In this document: positions 22,164 through 42,370 of the stretch, in pieces
Position numbering within the stretch: position 1 is the stretch's first letter
Layout: every line of letters begins with the position of its first letter
NCBI RefSeq assembly: GCF_037325665.1
Contig: NC_090247.1
Span: 23,237,093-23,301,092, forward strand
Source of the DNA: Littorina saxatilis
Lineage: Eukaryota; Mollusca; Gastropoda; Littorinimorpha; Littorinidae
Length of the DNA: 64,000 nt
Direction of reading: 5' to 3'
The notes under the pieces: generated by a model
Database searches by the model: none
Seen by the model: the letters and a program-made list of their open reading frames with translations, nothing else
Told to the model about the DNA's origin: nothing
Translations under genes and position numbers: made by a program

Positions 22164-23365
22164 TGTGATCCATAAAAACCATTATAAATCTTCATTCACA
22201 TAACAATACTGGACAAGCGAGGGGTGGGGGAGGGCGTGGAATAGAAAACAGTATGTCACAAACAAAGGAGCAGTCATGATGATAAAGTTGTGTACTCTAG
22301 AATAATATAACATTGTTACAATAAGGCGTAAAGTGGTGGGTATATCAGTATTTTGTAAGAGGATGTCGTGTTAATATGCACATTTCTAAAAACTCTATCA
22401 GAGCTTGAATGAAAATTAATCCTGAGAAAGTGTATGGAATATAACCATTGTGCCACAATCATGTCAAAGTCACCCCAATAAATATAATAAATACAACCAC
22501 ACAAAAAGAGACAGAGAGCTTCATCGAAGAGTAAAGCAAAAAATCACTCTTTGGATAAGAGGAGACAGGAGAGAACATCATCAACTTAAATGTCAACGTG
22601 TAGGCATGCACATTGTAAAAAAGAAGGTATTACCAAACTCAAAACACAACCATAACAATTAACATGGGTAAAGCAGCAGGTACAACAACCACATGGTTCG
22701 TTGTGTGATATGGACACTTACAGTAACTTCAACAAGATACATGCATGAAAACAGTCATTTTAAAATTGAGCAGAAGAAAGGCAACAGCGAGGCAGAAAAT
22801 CAGTACAACTAGGAGTAAAAAAAAAGTAAACATTGGGAGCCAGCCAGGGTTTGGACACTAACAAAATAATGGCATACAACCAAACTACCGAACAATACAT
22901 CCGCGAGAAGACAGAAGCACAACAGATAGTCAGAACATGCATGAGAATTATTTAACCAAATATCAGGCATGATAATGATATTCAGCACAGCTAGAAAACG
23001 CGACCACCAGCTGAACACACTGATAGGGGCAGGAAGAGGAGGAAGACGGCACGACACGAATGACAGGAACACCAAACAACGGACAGAACAAGCAAAAACG
23101 GAACAACAACTAAAACATAGACTGAAAACAATGTACATACTATTCTTGTGAATAAAAAAACCCGATTATCTTACTCTATGCTCTCAAGCAACCCGCACTT
23201 GGGTACAAATCCGTTCTGAAGTTGTTGTCACTTGCTTCGACACACACACACAGCGTCCTACGACAAACGCAGCTCGATATTCCGTTCGACACCGATTGGT
23301 CCAGGGTCACATGGTCTGTCTATTTATAAAGCGCACATGTGTGTGTCGTCTGCTCTCGAACGTGG
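22164..23365 (-). other. LINE spacer between ORF1-like and ORF2-like parts
   Basis: About 1.2 kb without a long frame, T-rich on the minus strand, lying between an ORF1-like end and the ORF2 start in the same direction. Probably the LINE inter-ORF or 5' region; unrelated inserts cannot be excluded. Confidence 0.45.
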
Positions 23366-23880
23366 TTAATTTTTTCTCAGTGCCTTCTTGTTGGCTGTAA
23401 CAGGAGTCGACGACATTGGGGTGGATAGGTTAGGGATGAAGGAAGAGTCAAGAGCGGGCAGTAGACGCAGATCACCAGTCTTCTCAATCCTGAAGATCCG
23501 CCGATCAGCTGACTGAGCGAGGATTTTCCCGTCCGAAGTCCATGCTTTCTCGGTTCCAGGGTGGTCTAGTGCAGCCATATACAGAGTGTAGTTTTTCTTG
23601 GTCAGATCTCCCACAATGACCAGTTTTGGGCTAGAATTTTTCAGCAGTCGACGGCTTTTCACCACCTCTTTTCTGTTTTTTTCGGGAAACAAACCAAACA
23701 ATGATGGAGCGATGTTTTCCCTCTATCCTCTTCCCCACACGATGGGCTGCTTCGATGTCCGAGGATTGAATGCATGGTTGCCACTCTTCCGAGAAGGTGC
23801 CGGAATTCCGTTTTTTGAAAATGTCCACAGCCGGAAATTCCGGGTTTGTAAATGCACAAACAATCAAACAAATCAAGAAT
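23366..23880 (-). mobile_element. LINE ORF1-like C-terminal part
   Basis: The minus strand encodes SSDIEAAHRVGKRIEGKHRS, IIVWFVSRK, then after a frame change near 23690 NRKEVVKSRRLLKN, LVIVGDLTKKNYTLYMAALD and KAWTSDGKILAQSADRRI, ending at 23366. This is the RNA-binding (RRM-like) pattern of ORF1 in Tx1-like LINEs, with the AWTSDGKI block. It lies upstream, in its own direction, of the endonuclease at 22163. Confidence 0.7.
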
Positions 23881-24420
23881 TGTAGTTTTATAAGGAGAGA
23901 ATGTCTCAACTTGAAGAAAATAAACAATAGTTTGCAGTGTTAACAATTAAATCGCCATTTCTGCATTTCAACAATTGGACTATATTGAGTTTGTGTGACT
24001 GTTCAAGGTACTTTACACGATTATAAACATAATCAAATAAGAAATGGTTTTCGACTTCTTCTTTATCTTTATAAAAAGGGCAACATTAACTTTGTTGTGC
24101 TGGGGCATAACAGAATTTGTGACTGTTAATTGGGGAAACACCTAATCTGAAACGAAATAAAACATATCTAAACATATCTGAAGTTATACGGTCAAACTAC
24201 TTTTCTCGTTTAGTACAAGTGAGGAACTGTAAGACAAGCCGATATTTGTTTTCCAAGTGATCCCACCATCCTTGGCTAAAACAATCAATCAATCTCACTC
24301 TCAACACTTTCAAAAAAGCCTGTTCATGTCCACAACCATAAAACCAGACATGACCAAAGCCAAAACGACACAAAAGCATTCTTTTTTTGAATACCCAGGT
24401 GTTTTTACCCTTTCCGTCAA
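23881..24420 (-). mobile_element. LINE ORF2 C-terminal fragment
   Basis: The minus strand encodes VRLIDCFSQGWWDHLENKYR, FRLGVSPINSHKF and CCPFYKDKEEVENHFLF, the pattern of the C-terminal region of Tx1-like ORF2 with a degenerate Cys/His knuckle. There are several stops. It ends just before the ORF1-like block, so an ORF2 end of one copy is joined to an ORF1 of another. Confidence 0.7.
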
Positions 24421-24573
24421 GCGATAGGAGTGCTCAATGAGCCGTCTTTGAAAACATAGTATCAGGTTGTTTAATGCATCTTATCATTGACAATATATAC
24501 AAGGGGTAACAACCAAGTTCATCATAAACACAATCATTTGGAGTTGTTAAAGAAACATTCAAAAATTGTTTGC

Positions 24574-24728
24574 ATACACACACACACATACACACACACA
24601 CACAAATACACACAAACACACACACACACACACACACACTCACACACACATACACACACAAAAACAAACACAAACATACACACATACACACAAACACACA
24701 CACACACACACACACACACAAATACACA

Positions 24729-24789
<61 letters not shown>
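24574..24789. repeat. (CA)n microsatellite, ~215 bp
   Basis: CA repeat with periodic AA/TA variants, ending 22 bp before the donor side of the exon at 24812. Confidence 0.97.
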
Positions 24790-24791
<2 letters not shown>

Positions 24792-24811
24792 TTAACAAAA
24801 CGGTGTCCTAC

Positions 24812-24889
24812 CGGTGACCTCAGCATGAGATTGTCTCCCAAGGGCTCATCCATTGACTGATAGCCATTGGCATCCTCTTTTTCTGCTGG
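24812..24889 (-). CDS. Second exon of the 2A-bearing gene
   Basis: Seventy-eight bp, bounded on the minus strand by TATTTTTGACAG before 24889 and by CACCG then GTAGGA at 24811. It joins the 26227-26652 exon in phase 0 and adds PAEKEDANGYQSMDEPLGDN then LMLRSP. No domain. The donor is followed within 25 bp by a long (GT)n tract on the minus strand. The next exon is not identified. Confidence 0.55.
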
Positions 24890-24996
24890 CTGTCAAAAAT
24901 AAATAGTTCTGTAAGCTTTGATGTCAGGGAATGAAGCTCTGCAAACGAATACTTACTAACAAATTTTGATTTGGAGCACAAATATGTGAGGCTTAA

Positions 24997-25547
24997 AGGC
25001 TGACATATAGTCCTATTTAATTAGTTTAATTACTTCCAGGGTTTTTCTCATCGTTGCGGGGATGTATAAATTAAGCTTCTTGCAATGTTTTAGGTTTGAA
25101 GTCCTTACCAATTACGAGAAATAATTAATTCTTTATTGCTATGTTTAGCAACAGTTCTCCAGGGCTTGGGCTATTTTTAGACCGTCAACACAGACAGTAC
25201 AGCTTCGTCAATCCCCGCGTGAAGGAAATCACTCACCTTCCACGTGAAAAACGTAGTGATATTGACACACCAGATTAGCGCGGTAGCGTATTCTGCTAAG
25301 CAGGAAAGCGCGCTTTTCTGTATTCTTGTTAACTTCGCAATTTCAGGAAAACATACACTTTCACTTTGAGACTGTTCTGTTTACATTCGACACTATCAAC
25401 ACCACTTTGCAATGCTGAAATATTTTTTTTCTGTGCTCGAAAGCTACAGCCAATCGTTATTATATCCCCTTAGGTACAGTTTTATAACATTATTGGCACA
25501 TGTAAACAATATGAATTAATTAATGAACGCTACGTATATGGCAGCCT
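24997..25547. mobile_element. Non-autonomous TTAA-type DNA element (copy 1)
   Basis: Ends AGGCTG and CAGCCT, TTAA at 24993-24996 and 25548-25551. A reversed copy lies at 53007-53932. TTAA targets occur in piggyBac and Kolobok elements; the short AGGCTG ends do not decide between them. No coding sequence. It lies in the first visible intron of the 2A-bearing gene. Confidence 0.85.
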
Positions 25548-25628
25548 TTAATAGACGATTTACGAACATAATTGTCAGGTTTGTGTGGGTTTTGAAAGAG
25601 TGAATACCGTTGCTTTTTGGGTTATCCA

Positions 25629-25794
25629 TGTGTGTTTGTGTGTGTGTGCTTGTGTGCGCACACGCGCTAATGTGCGTGTGTGTGTCTGTGTGTGTGTGTG
25701 TGTGGTTGTGTGTGTGTGTGTTTGTGTTTTTGTGTGTGTATGTGTGTGTGTGCATATTTTTGTGTGTGTTTGTGTGTGTGTGTGGGTGTGGGAG

Positions 25795-25826
<32 letters not shown>

Positions 25827-25844
25827 TGCGTGCGTGTGTGTGTG
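25629..25844. repeat. Compound (GT)n/(GCGT)n microsatellite
   Basis: Mixed GT, TTTGT and TGCG units; ends in a CGTG array at 25808-25834. Confidence 0.97.
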
Positions 25845-25935
25845 TAAAAGGAACGTAAGGGCTCTAACCAATATATGCTTAAATCCTATTAGAGCGTTCT
25901 GCTGATGTAAACTTGGCCAAAAAATTATTGCAACA

Positions 25936-25998
25936 TATAAACCGCCCTGATATGGCCCTTCGTGGTCGGCTGGGCGTTAAACAAACAAACAAACAAAC
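25936..25998 (+). repeat. SINE family 1 tail fragment
   Basis: CCGCCCTGATATGGCCCTTC, CGTGGTCGGCTGGGCGTTAA and (ACAA)n match the last 60 bp of the SINE at 4311-4625; a strongly 5'-truncated copy. Confidence 0.9.
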
Positions 25999-26226
25999 CA
26001 GCATATAACGTTCAACTAAAATGATTTGCGTTTTAACGTTTTTCTTTGCGTGCGAAATTTGTTGCAATAAATTTTAGGCAAAGTTTAGTTTATCAATTAA
26101 GTAACAATACAAGCGGGCTTGCAAAGTGTTTAATTCAAATGTGGCCAGTATTATATATCTAAAGCTGTTCATACGATTATATAATCAGAAGAATTAAACA
26201 CGAAAATAAGTATCTTTACTACTCAC

Positions 26227-26652
26227 CTGTAACGCGACAATGGCACATCTCCGTTTCGCTTCTTGATTCGCGCACTGCTCCGTTTGGGCTTCTTCTTCCG
26301 CTTGAGTTTTCATGTCTTGACTGTCATTTACCTGGTTTGGATTTTGATCAGAGTTAAAGGCGCGGTGCAGCAGTGGACGACTTTCCAAGAGTGGCTGGAC
26401 ATGATCGGTCGGTTTGGACTCGGTTTCAGGCTTTACACTAGTGTGTCCTGGACCGGGGTTCTGCTCCACTCCGCCCCGCAGTAAGAGGACCAGGATGAGG
26501 GACAGTATGAATAACTTTCCCGGACGATCCGTGGGACAGACCGTCTTCATGGATGTCCTCTTCCACTTGCATACTAGCCTGGCATTAATCCGTAGTAGAG
26601 CTGAGGAGAAACCGCCGATGCGAACGCGAAAGGTTGCCAGATCAACTCCCAT
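26227..26652 (-). CDS. First coding exon with 2A-like peptide
   Basis: A 142-codon exon on the minus strand starting at ATG 26652 (AACATGG context) and ending at a GTGAGT donor (26226). The protein begins MGVDLATFRVRIGGF, has a basic stretch (CKWKRTSMK), then a hydrophobic run LFILSLILVLLL at 47-58 and GGVEQNPGPGH, in which NPGP is at 65-68. The 2A consensus D-V/I-E-x-N-P-G-P is matched except that G replaces the first D. In active 2A peptides the ribosome skips the Gly-Pro bond, so the product could appear both with and without the hydrophobic leader. The remainder is acidic and low-complexity. 2A-like leaders are known from invertebrate immune NLR genes and some LINEs; which one applies is open. 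A longer upstream frame to 26802 exists. Confidence 0.6.
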
Positions 26653-26908
26653 GTTTGAAACCTGTCTGGCTCTGGTACTTAAAAATGACACTGGAGAGGA
26701 ACTGGGTTCCAGAGAAACTGAAGAGTGAGGAGGTTTGGAGGTGGTGTTAAAATACTTAAACGACGTCCAGCACCTTGTGAATGTATGTGTCTGTTTGTTC
26801 AATCAGAATCCGACACTGAAACAATCAAATATATGATGTTAATCGCTAGTTTACTGCCTTTGACACTCACAAATCCTCTGCCAGGACGCCTATTGTTGTA
26901 TGATTCAC

Positions 26909-26981
26909 TCACACACACACACACAGACACACACACACACACACACTCACACACACACAATATATATATATATATATATAA
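26909..26981. repeat. (CA)n then (TA)n microsatellite
   Basis: CA repeat passing into TATATATA, the same order as at 2285-2412. Confidence 0.95.
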
Positions 26982-28299
26982 AACATAGGCTCTTATGTTC
27001 ACGCTAATATGTATTTATTTTGAGAATCTGACCGAATGAATGTATTCTACAGAGCACAAAGGTTACGCAAGTCAACACACACAAAGGCTTCTCTCCAAAA
27101 CAAACAGAAACACGCTAACGCTCTGTGTTTGGGTCTAGCCTTTCAAAGAACGTGAAGTTAAGTAAATGGCTAGGTTGATCCTAATGTGTAGTGAGGTTTT
27201 CTTAGAAATAACGCTATGGCAGAACGGATCTGTAACGAAATACCGCGTACCCTAAAAACACCAAGAAAAAACTTCGTTCGAGCAGACACGTCGTTTTCTA
27301 ACATAGATGAATAAATTATGAAGATACAAAATCAGGTACAACGCATACGCCAACGTACTTTCAAAGAAACCGCTTATAATTGGGTAGAGTCAGATTGATA
27401 GAATTGTTACATTTACATACAGAAACATGATTATACGATCGTTCTACGTTCAAGAGTCCGACTCGACTGACTGGCGCAGCGTATCAATCCTAACTGTGAA
27501 CCTTACGACCAGGTCAGGGCCTACGCCATATTGTCCCTGTTCAGCAATTCAGTGTCACTGCATTTTTTTCAGGAAAACACACCAGTGTGGCATTTTTTCT
27601 GAACAGATTTAAAGATACTCACAGCTTATGTAGACATTCATGTTATCTGGCCTATTTAACTGGTGTCTGGCACACATACATTTAGAAATTGGCTTTGCTT
27701 CAAAGACTTGCGAGCAAGCTCATTCCTTTGCAATATTGATCACCTGATCGTTACACAATGAGGGTTATGTATAACTCAGTGTGTTCTGCGCTGAGTCTCG
27801 TCAGCTCCCTTAAACCTCGCCACTGATCGATAACGCGTGCAACAGCTGCGTAGCTTTTCTCACTTGACTGGTCTATGCATAACTGCTGACTGCTGACTAG
27901 TCACGATTGATTGAATGTAGGTGGAGAATACCTGGGTTGTGTTTTTGTCACCCTGACAGTAATTCAGTGTCACATACACAACCCCTGTATGTCCCCCTGT
28001 TTGCGACAATGACACTAAAAACATGACAGAGAGATTCTTTGTTCAATTACCTTTAGATTAATACATATTTTGTCGTACCTTGGCTCTTTGTCTTCACACA
28101 TAATATGTTTGTCAAACTGATACACCCAATGTCTTGAGCAACCTTCTTCAATAACCCAGGAATGAAGGGTATATTTTTTTCCTTTCTTCAAAAATGTTTT
28201 ATTCAGGCAATTTTACATTTTGTCATGCAATGCATAGAAGTCACATAATAATAGAGTGGATATGACGGATACAAACATATTCAATACAATAGACAAGCA
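26982..28299. other. No gene recognised
   Basis: About 1.3 kb upstream of the 2A exon. AT-rich, without a supported exon; it may contain the promoter or 5' exon of that gene. Confidence 0.35.
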
Positions 28300-28596
28300 A
28301 TTATGATAAATGCTGTTCCACAATGGTAAAATATGAAGCCCATTTCAGCCTACATTTTCCATAATTCAATTCTGTACAGTGGATATGTTTATCAATCTTG
28401 TTTATGTAGTCCAGTTCCTGTAGAAAAGTGTGCAATGTTTGTTTTATTTTATTCATTTTACATTTGTATACAAAACATCTGGCCTGCAAAAAAGTACAAT
28501 CAAAACCTTGATCAGTGTTTGATATGCCGTCTTGTCCAAATAATACAAGTGTGTGGTTTTCCTGCTGCAGTTCAAACATTTTTCTTTCACACTTCC
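28300..28596 (-). mobile_element. LINE ORF2 C-terminal end
   Basis: The minus strand encodes MFELQQENHTLVLFGQDG, LQARCFVYKCKMNKIKQTLH and TFLQELDYINKIDKHIHC, ending at a stop near 28300. FG..., a YKxK motif and a long helix near the stop are what Tx1-like LINE proteins show at their C-terminus. It is cut on its 5' side by a MITE end at 28601. Confidence 0.6.
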
Positions 28597-28600
28597 ATAA

Positions 28601-28638
28601 ATGTGACCCTCCGCCACGAAATGAGTCGCATGTCACCG
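28601..28638. repeat. Half of an inverted-repeat MITE
   Basis: ATGTGACCCTCCGCCACGAA, ATGAGTCGCATGTCACC: one terminal repeat of the MITE that is complete at 33651-33907. Confidence 0.85.
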
Positions 28639-28722
28639 GAATTATCTCAAGATCATTACCTCGCCGGGTTTTTTCAAGCGATACATACAATCTTGAGATA
28701 AGTTCTTTATCTGTTTCATAAG

Positions 28723-28850
28723 TGTCTGTCTACTTCAAAGACCTTTGGATCGACGTACCAGTAAATGAAACGTTTTGTTTTGTCAATGATAAACGTTCCA
28801 ATGTCCTACCACTTTTTTTTTCATTCTGAATGTTGGAACGTTAGCCGTCT
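28723..28850 (+). repeat. Copy of the IAP-intron foldback arm
   Basis: GTGTCTGTCTACTTCAAAGA, GGATCGACGTACCAGT and AAACGTTCCAATGTCCTACC align by eye with 31870-31960, the right arm of the foldback in the last intron of the IAP gene. Divergence is considerable. Confidence 0.6.
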
Positions 28851-29033
28851 ATCCGTTTTTAGATTTTTTTTTCATAACACAGTTGACACTGCATTGCCGG
28901 CTGTTAACTTATTTTATGTTGGGAAGTGCTCTGATGGCTTGTTAAGAATGAATAAAACATTACTTGAACCAATTAATGTTTTGATTTTGATTTCTTTCAT
29001 ATGCCGACCAGGTGCGGAATTGTCTTTTTCTTT

Positions 29034-29065
29034 TGTGTGTGTGTGTGTGTGTGTGTATGTGTGTG

Positions 29066-29121
<56 letters not shown>

Positions 29122-29139
29122 TGTGTGTGTGTGTGTGTG
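29034..29139. repeat. (GT)n microsatellite
   Basis: About 105 bp of GT with single interruptions. Confidence 0.97.
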
Positions 29140-29464
29140 CACTGTATGCGAGCGTTTGTTTATTCGATGTGATTCTTATGTGCAAGCACAGCTGGATGTC
29201 TGTTAATCAACCCGCAATAGCCTTCGAAACAAAATAACTTGCCTTAAAATCTTTGTTCTTTTCGTACAGTTCATGAACTCAGTGTTTGCAGACTAAAGTG
29301 TATTCAGTGTGAACAGTTCTAACCAAAGGGAACCCATTCCATTCAAGCACACTTTTCATTTGTCAGGAGTTGTTACTATTCACGTAATCACTTTTGTGCG
29401 AAGCAAGCACCAAATAACTGTTTACATTCTAACTGCAGCACTGATTTCGTGATCTTCCTGAAAC

Positions 29465-29497
29465 ACAGACACACACACACACACACACACACATGTG

Positions 29498-29538
<41 letters not shown>

Positions 29539-29563
29539 ACACACAAAGGCAGGCAGACAGATT

Positions 29564-29647
<84 letters not shown>
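29465..29647. repeat. (CA)n followed by (GA)n
   Basis: A CA tract at 29465-29545 and about 40 GA units at 29567-29647. Confidence 0.97.
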
Positions 29648-29651
<4 letters not shown>

Positions 29652-31366
29652 GAGCTTTACCCACGTTGACATCAGTTCTACGTGCAGTTGTGTTCTCTTT
29701 GTCGCGTCGTTCTGGTCGTCAAATTCAAACAGTGAAGGTTCTACACGTTTCTCCTTTGATATAAGAACTAAGCTGGATAGCTTTCTCAAATGTTTTGAAA
29801 GATTATCTTTATTTTTGATTGCAAAGAACAACTTTTGATTTGTTTGTCTGCAAAGGAAAATGTGGGTTGTCATCCACTCATGAGCATCATCCGACAAATT
29901 AACAACAAATGAACCCCACCCACATACGATGACAAATAGTTAAAATAGATGTTTATAAACGAACGTAGCGATCCTAAGTTTAAACAACGATCAACTACAT
30001 AATCAAACTTCATCAACTGCAGACATCAACTTCAATCAACTATAGTTCCACAGTGACTGAAAAAAGGCATCAGTTTACAAAGAAAACAACACACAACAAG
30101 CAAACACCAAAAATTCCTTTATTCAGACTTTAAACGCAGTACACACGTTAACATCCACATCGAATCTAATCTCTAATATATATTAAAGACCCACTTGAAA
30201 ATGCACAATATATATAAAGATGACTTAAGAACAGGCAAAGAAAGCAACGAACCAAACACAAAATCAAAAACAATTATACAATGAATAGGTATCTTTGCAG
30301 ATGTCTTTAGAAAGATGAAGACAGTTTTTCCCCCACGGAAATCAAGGTTAAAAAACAACCAACATAATTATGAAGCTAAGTGATCACTCGTATTTTTCAT
30401 TTCTCTGTTGACATCTTGCTCGTCCACTTTAAACATCAGTTGATTAAGGTTGCGATGAATTTTAATTTACACAATTTACACAGATACCTTTCTGGGTGTG
30501 TGTGTTTTTAGTGGGTGTTTTGTGTGCGTGTGTTTGAGTTGTGTGTTTTTTTAAATTATTTATTTTAAATTTTGTTATTGTATCTCGTGTTTTGTTGTTT
30601 AGCTAAGACTTACAATGGCGTCTGTTTATAACAACAGTTATAAATACATGTATTTGTTTACGGTTTCTGTATACGTATCTCGGGCGACAATAGCTATTAG
30701 ATCATCCATGGGGTGTTAAACGTTGTATACTTGGTAAATATTACCTTTTAAACAAACTCTATCCATTTCCTCAATATATGTCATAATACAAATATTATGA
30801 GTAAACGAACTCAAACTCTGCTGATCTAGCTGATCAATACCATGAATTACCCAATCGTTTCTGGACTGTGAAGACCACAGAATCAAATCTTCCTGTTCAG
30901 CTTTCTCATAATCTGATTTAAGCTATCATTGTACACAAGATTATGCAGGTATTATTGATATTTATTTGTCTATTTATAATCAAATCAAGTAGTTGCCTCC
31001 CCCCACATTCCGTTGACATCTCTTCTCCCTCCCCCACCCCCAAAAGTCCCCCCCCCCCCCGACCCGACCCCAGCATATTTATGATAGTGGCAGCTTCTGT
31101 CAGTGAACCATTAATATTCCTGTAGCATGACCAGTAGTGTTTCTGTCATAGTTCAGAACTAACCGGACGAAATACTCTTCTTTCGCATGAGTTCTTCATC
31201 ATCATTTTCATTTCTGGTTTAAAAATATGCTACAATGTACATAAACCATATTCTGTGCGCGAATACCATCACATACATTACGGTGACATTCAAATACAAA
31301 TAGGGATACGGTTTTTTGTTACGCTTCGCCCAACACACAGACACTTTAAACGGTCAAACATAACAG
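29648..31366. other. 3' flank of the IAP gene; no other gene recognised
   Basis: The 3' UTR of the IAP gene should run leftwards from 31366. TTTATT at 30961-30966 gives AATAAA on the minus strand, about 400 bp after the stop, and is a candidate poly(A) signal. A polypyrimidine/C-rich stretch lies at 31000-31070. Nothing else was recognised. Confidence 0.4.
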
Positions 31367-39632
<8,266 letters not shown>

Positions 39633-40660
39633 GGTGTATATCCGTGATGAATCTCTGTGCTGAACGCTCCGTACAAACCGACGTATATTTGCCGCTTACA
39701 AATGGTGTTTAATTTGTTTTCCCAAGTTAGGCGGTCACGCGGCCAGCAATGTAGGGATAGTTTGACGAATGTTAGATTTTTATACTGTACACCTTTTCTT
39801 CCTCTTCGTCTTCTTCTTCTTCTTCTTCTTCTGCGATTAGGGGCTGCAACTCTCACGTTTACTCCTGAGAAGTCAAGTCAAACAGTTTATTTACCAAATG
39901 CAAAGCACAGGATTTTGTTATGGTGTATGCATCCAAACTTCACACACCTTCCACACGCATATTATATCATAATAAATATGTACAGATAAAGTGTTCAATT
40001 TCACTGGGCCTATTTACATGTGTACACCAACCAGACAGTTCAAAACGGCGTTTAGGTGTATGTCCGCTTTCATTCGTCATTTAGACAGTCATATTTCGTC
40101 TATGCCTCACAGAACTGTAGTATGAGTTTTGTGTGCGTTCTATGTTGATAGCGTTTTCAACGGACAGAAGATAATTTGACCTGGGAGATAACACACATTT
40201 CCACCCTTAATCAAATACTACCTCTACCAGATGTCTATCATACTAGAAGTTCCCATCCCTGTTCATTAGCCGCTCTATCGACGCCCGTTTTTAACCGCTT
40301 GCTTCCCTTTATATAATAAACCGTCCATTGATCGTCGTTCTCCCGAACTAACTCCTTGGTATGTCATCGAGAATAGAGGATTTTGGGGAAACCTTTCATG
40401 CGCCTTTCGGCGATTGGTCAATGCATTTCGTATCAATAATGTCGGTCTCGCTTGAAATTATCGCTACTTGATATTGCTTTCCAAACTTATACGAAGTGAC
40501 CGGGAGCGTAGGGTCAGTTACTGAACTAGCCCCGAACAGTGAGATATGGAGAACAGTACACAAATACGAACGGAGAGACTCAGAAACTCGAGTCACTAAG
40601 TCGTCGCCACGCTCGAGAACTCAAGTGTAATATTTGAAGTTAAAATTTCCATCAAATACA
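39633..40660. other. 5' flank of the IAP gene
   Basis: Expected 5' UTR and promoter. (CTT)n lies at 39803-39832; it resembles the reversed GAAGAAG tail of SINE family 3. A stretch at 40170-40205 (TTGACCTGGGAGAT) also resembles the body of that SINE. No TATA box could be assigned. Confidence 0.4.
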
Positions 40661-40880
40661 GTGCGACAAAATAGCTCAGTCGGTAGAGTCCCAGGTTGAC
40701 GGTGCGCTAGTTCTTACTTTTGTGGTCCCGGCTTCTATTCGCTTCGACGGCAATTTTGTTTGTTTTTTTTCTGAACTCGTAATTCTTGTATTTTATTCAT
40801 TTGCTTCATTCCAAACGTTTTGGATGATGTAATGAATCAAAATAATCAAAAATGTGCATAATTATTGGGTACTTCCAGCG
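40661..40880 (+). repeat. tRNA-headed SINE remnant
   Basis: AATAGCTCAGTCGGTAGAGT resembles the A-box region of a tRNA, followed by a degenerate B box and a T-rich body with CTTGTATTTTATTCATTTGC. Confidence 0.5.
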
Positions 40881-41111
40881 GGAAAATTTCCCCAGACTGA
40901 TTTTTCCATTATATTTTTTAAGTAACCTCGGCTTTGGTGAAAATGTAATGCCCTATAGGTAACACCACGACTACATGTAATGATGAGACTAACAAGAAAA
41001 CGTACTAATCACAAATACGAACGGGGAACCGACTTGTCGACAAATGCTCGTTCGATAACCCTGGCAGGCATGTGGAAGATGACGTGGCGGTTGCAGTTCA
41101 TGTATTTGTTT

Positions 41112-41528
41112 TCACAGGTTTAGGTCAAGAGGGTTTGTGGCGGGTTGGTACACTACTTTTGCTTGTAGATCCGGCGGTCTCGAGTTCGAGTTATATACTT
41201 GGCAAGTTTTTTGTAAAACATGTTTTCTAAATGTTTCAACTTTTTTTTGTTTTCTTAACTCTGCATACCTGTATTTTTGTTTCTTTTGATTTATCCCAAC
41301 GATTTTGAGTCGTGTATTGAAAATCGAATACAGTGCATGAGTGCCATTGAACAGTTTTGTCACAATCCCGTATTCTATTTTTAGTAATGGATATTTCCAA
41401 GGAAAGGTCAAAGGGCATATGTATCATCGCGTGTCGACTGCTGGTAATAGTAGTTGGTGCTTCTATTATGATAGTGCTCACACGTAACCAGAACATTCGG
41501 GAACGCTGAAGAAGAAGAAGAAGAAGAA
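41112..41528 (+). repeat. SINE remnant with (GAA)n tail
   Basis: GCGGTCTCGAGTTCGAGTT looks like a worn B box; the 3' part GGGAACGCTGAAGAAGAAGA matches the end of the SINE at 54351-54722 (read on its own strand). The middle is too diverged to align by eye, so two repeats could be joined here. Confidence 0.5.
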
Positions 41529-42370
41529 AGTAAAATGTAGCACATGATAACCACTAGTGTTCAAAACATTGTTTATAACTGGTCACAGAAAGTGTGTTCC
41601 AAATTGGAACACTTCATATCAGTTCAAAGTGTAAAACAAGTCATAGCTCCATCAAAAACATACAAGTCCTTTCAGCTCAAGTAGAAAGTACATCTTTAGA
41701 ACAAATGCAATCATACCTACATTGTCTTTTCAAAAACAAATAGAATGTTAATGTGAATTTCTGACCAAAGTCACAAGACAAAAGAAAGCCTACTTACCAG
41801 TACGATTGCAACTGACGTTCTTCTCAGTTCTTCCTTGCTGACAACGAGCAATTGATTTATTATTCAATGTGGGAATTCCTTTTTTCTAAAAATAGCCAAT
41901 GACGTTATCATCGCAGAGAAATAGCGCAGTCGATAAACACAAGTGTTTAACCAACGGATTTTTCAAATTTTGATAAACGATCGTCTATTTCAATGACTTT
42001 CAGCAATTTTCAACATTGTAGATCGAAAAAACAGGACACTTTGAAAGAAATTTGGTGCACAAACAGTTTTTCGATCACGAATCTTTGTGTGAAACCAGAA
42101 GAACCCAGAAGAAGAAAAAGACCGGTGTAAAAGGAAAAGTTGTCCGCTGGGAAAAAGAGTCCTACGGACTTTTGTTCCTGGGAACGATTGTCACAACCCG
42201 GAAAATTGTTCTTAGACTTTCAGCGGACAAATTTTCCCAGGACAAAAAGTCCTAGCCTATCTTTTTACATTTAGTCAAGTTTTGATTTCCTTTTACGCCT
42301 TGGTGAAGGTGTCCTACTGGTTGTCTGCACTCGACCGCGTTAGCTATAAGTAGACTTAAAATTCGTAGGC
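41529..42370. other. No gene recognised; one inverted repeat
   Basis: 42140-42255 holds GTCCGCTGGGAAAAA, AGTCCTACGGAC and imperfect inverses CAGCGGACAAATTTTCCCAG and AAAAGTCCTAG, a foldback-like piece. A solitary TTTTTACATTTAGTCAAG at 42262 is one end of the 0.9-kb repeat. Confidence 0.5.
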
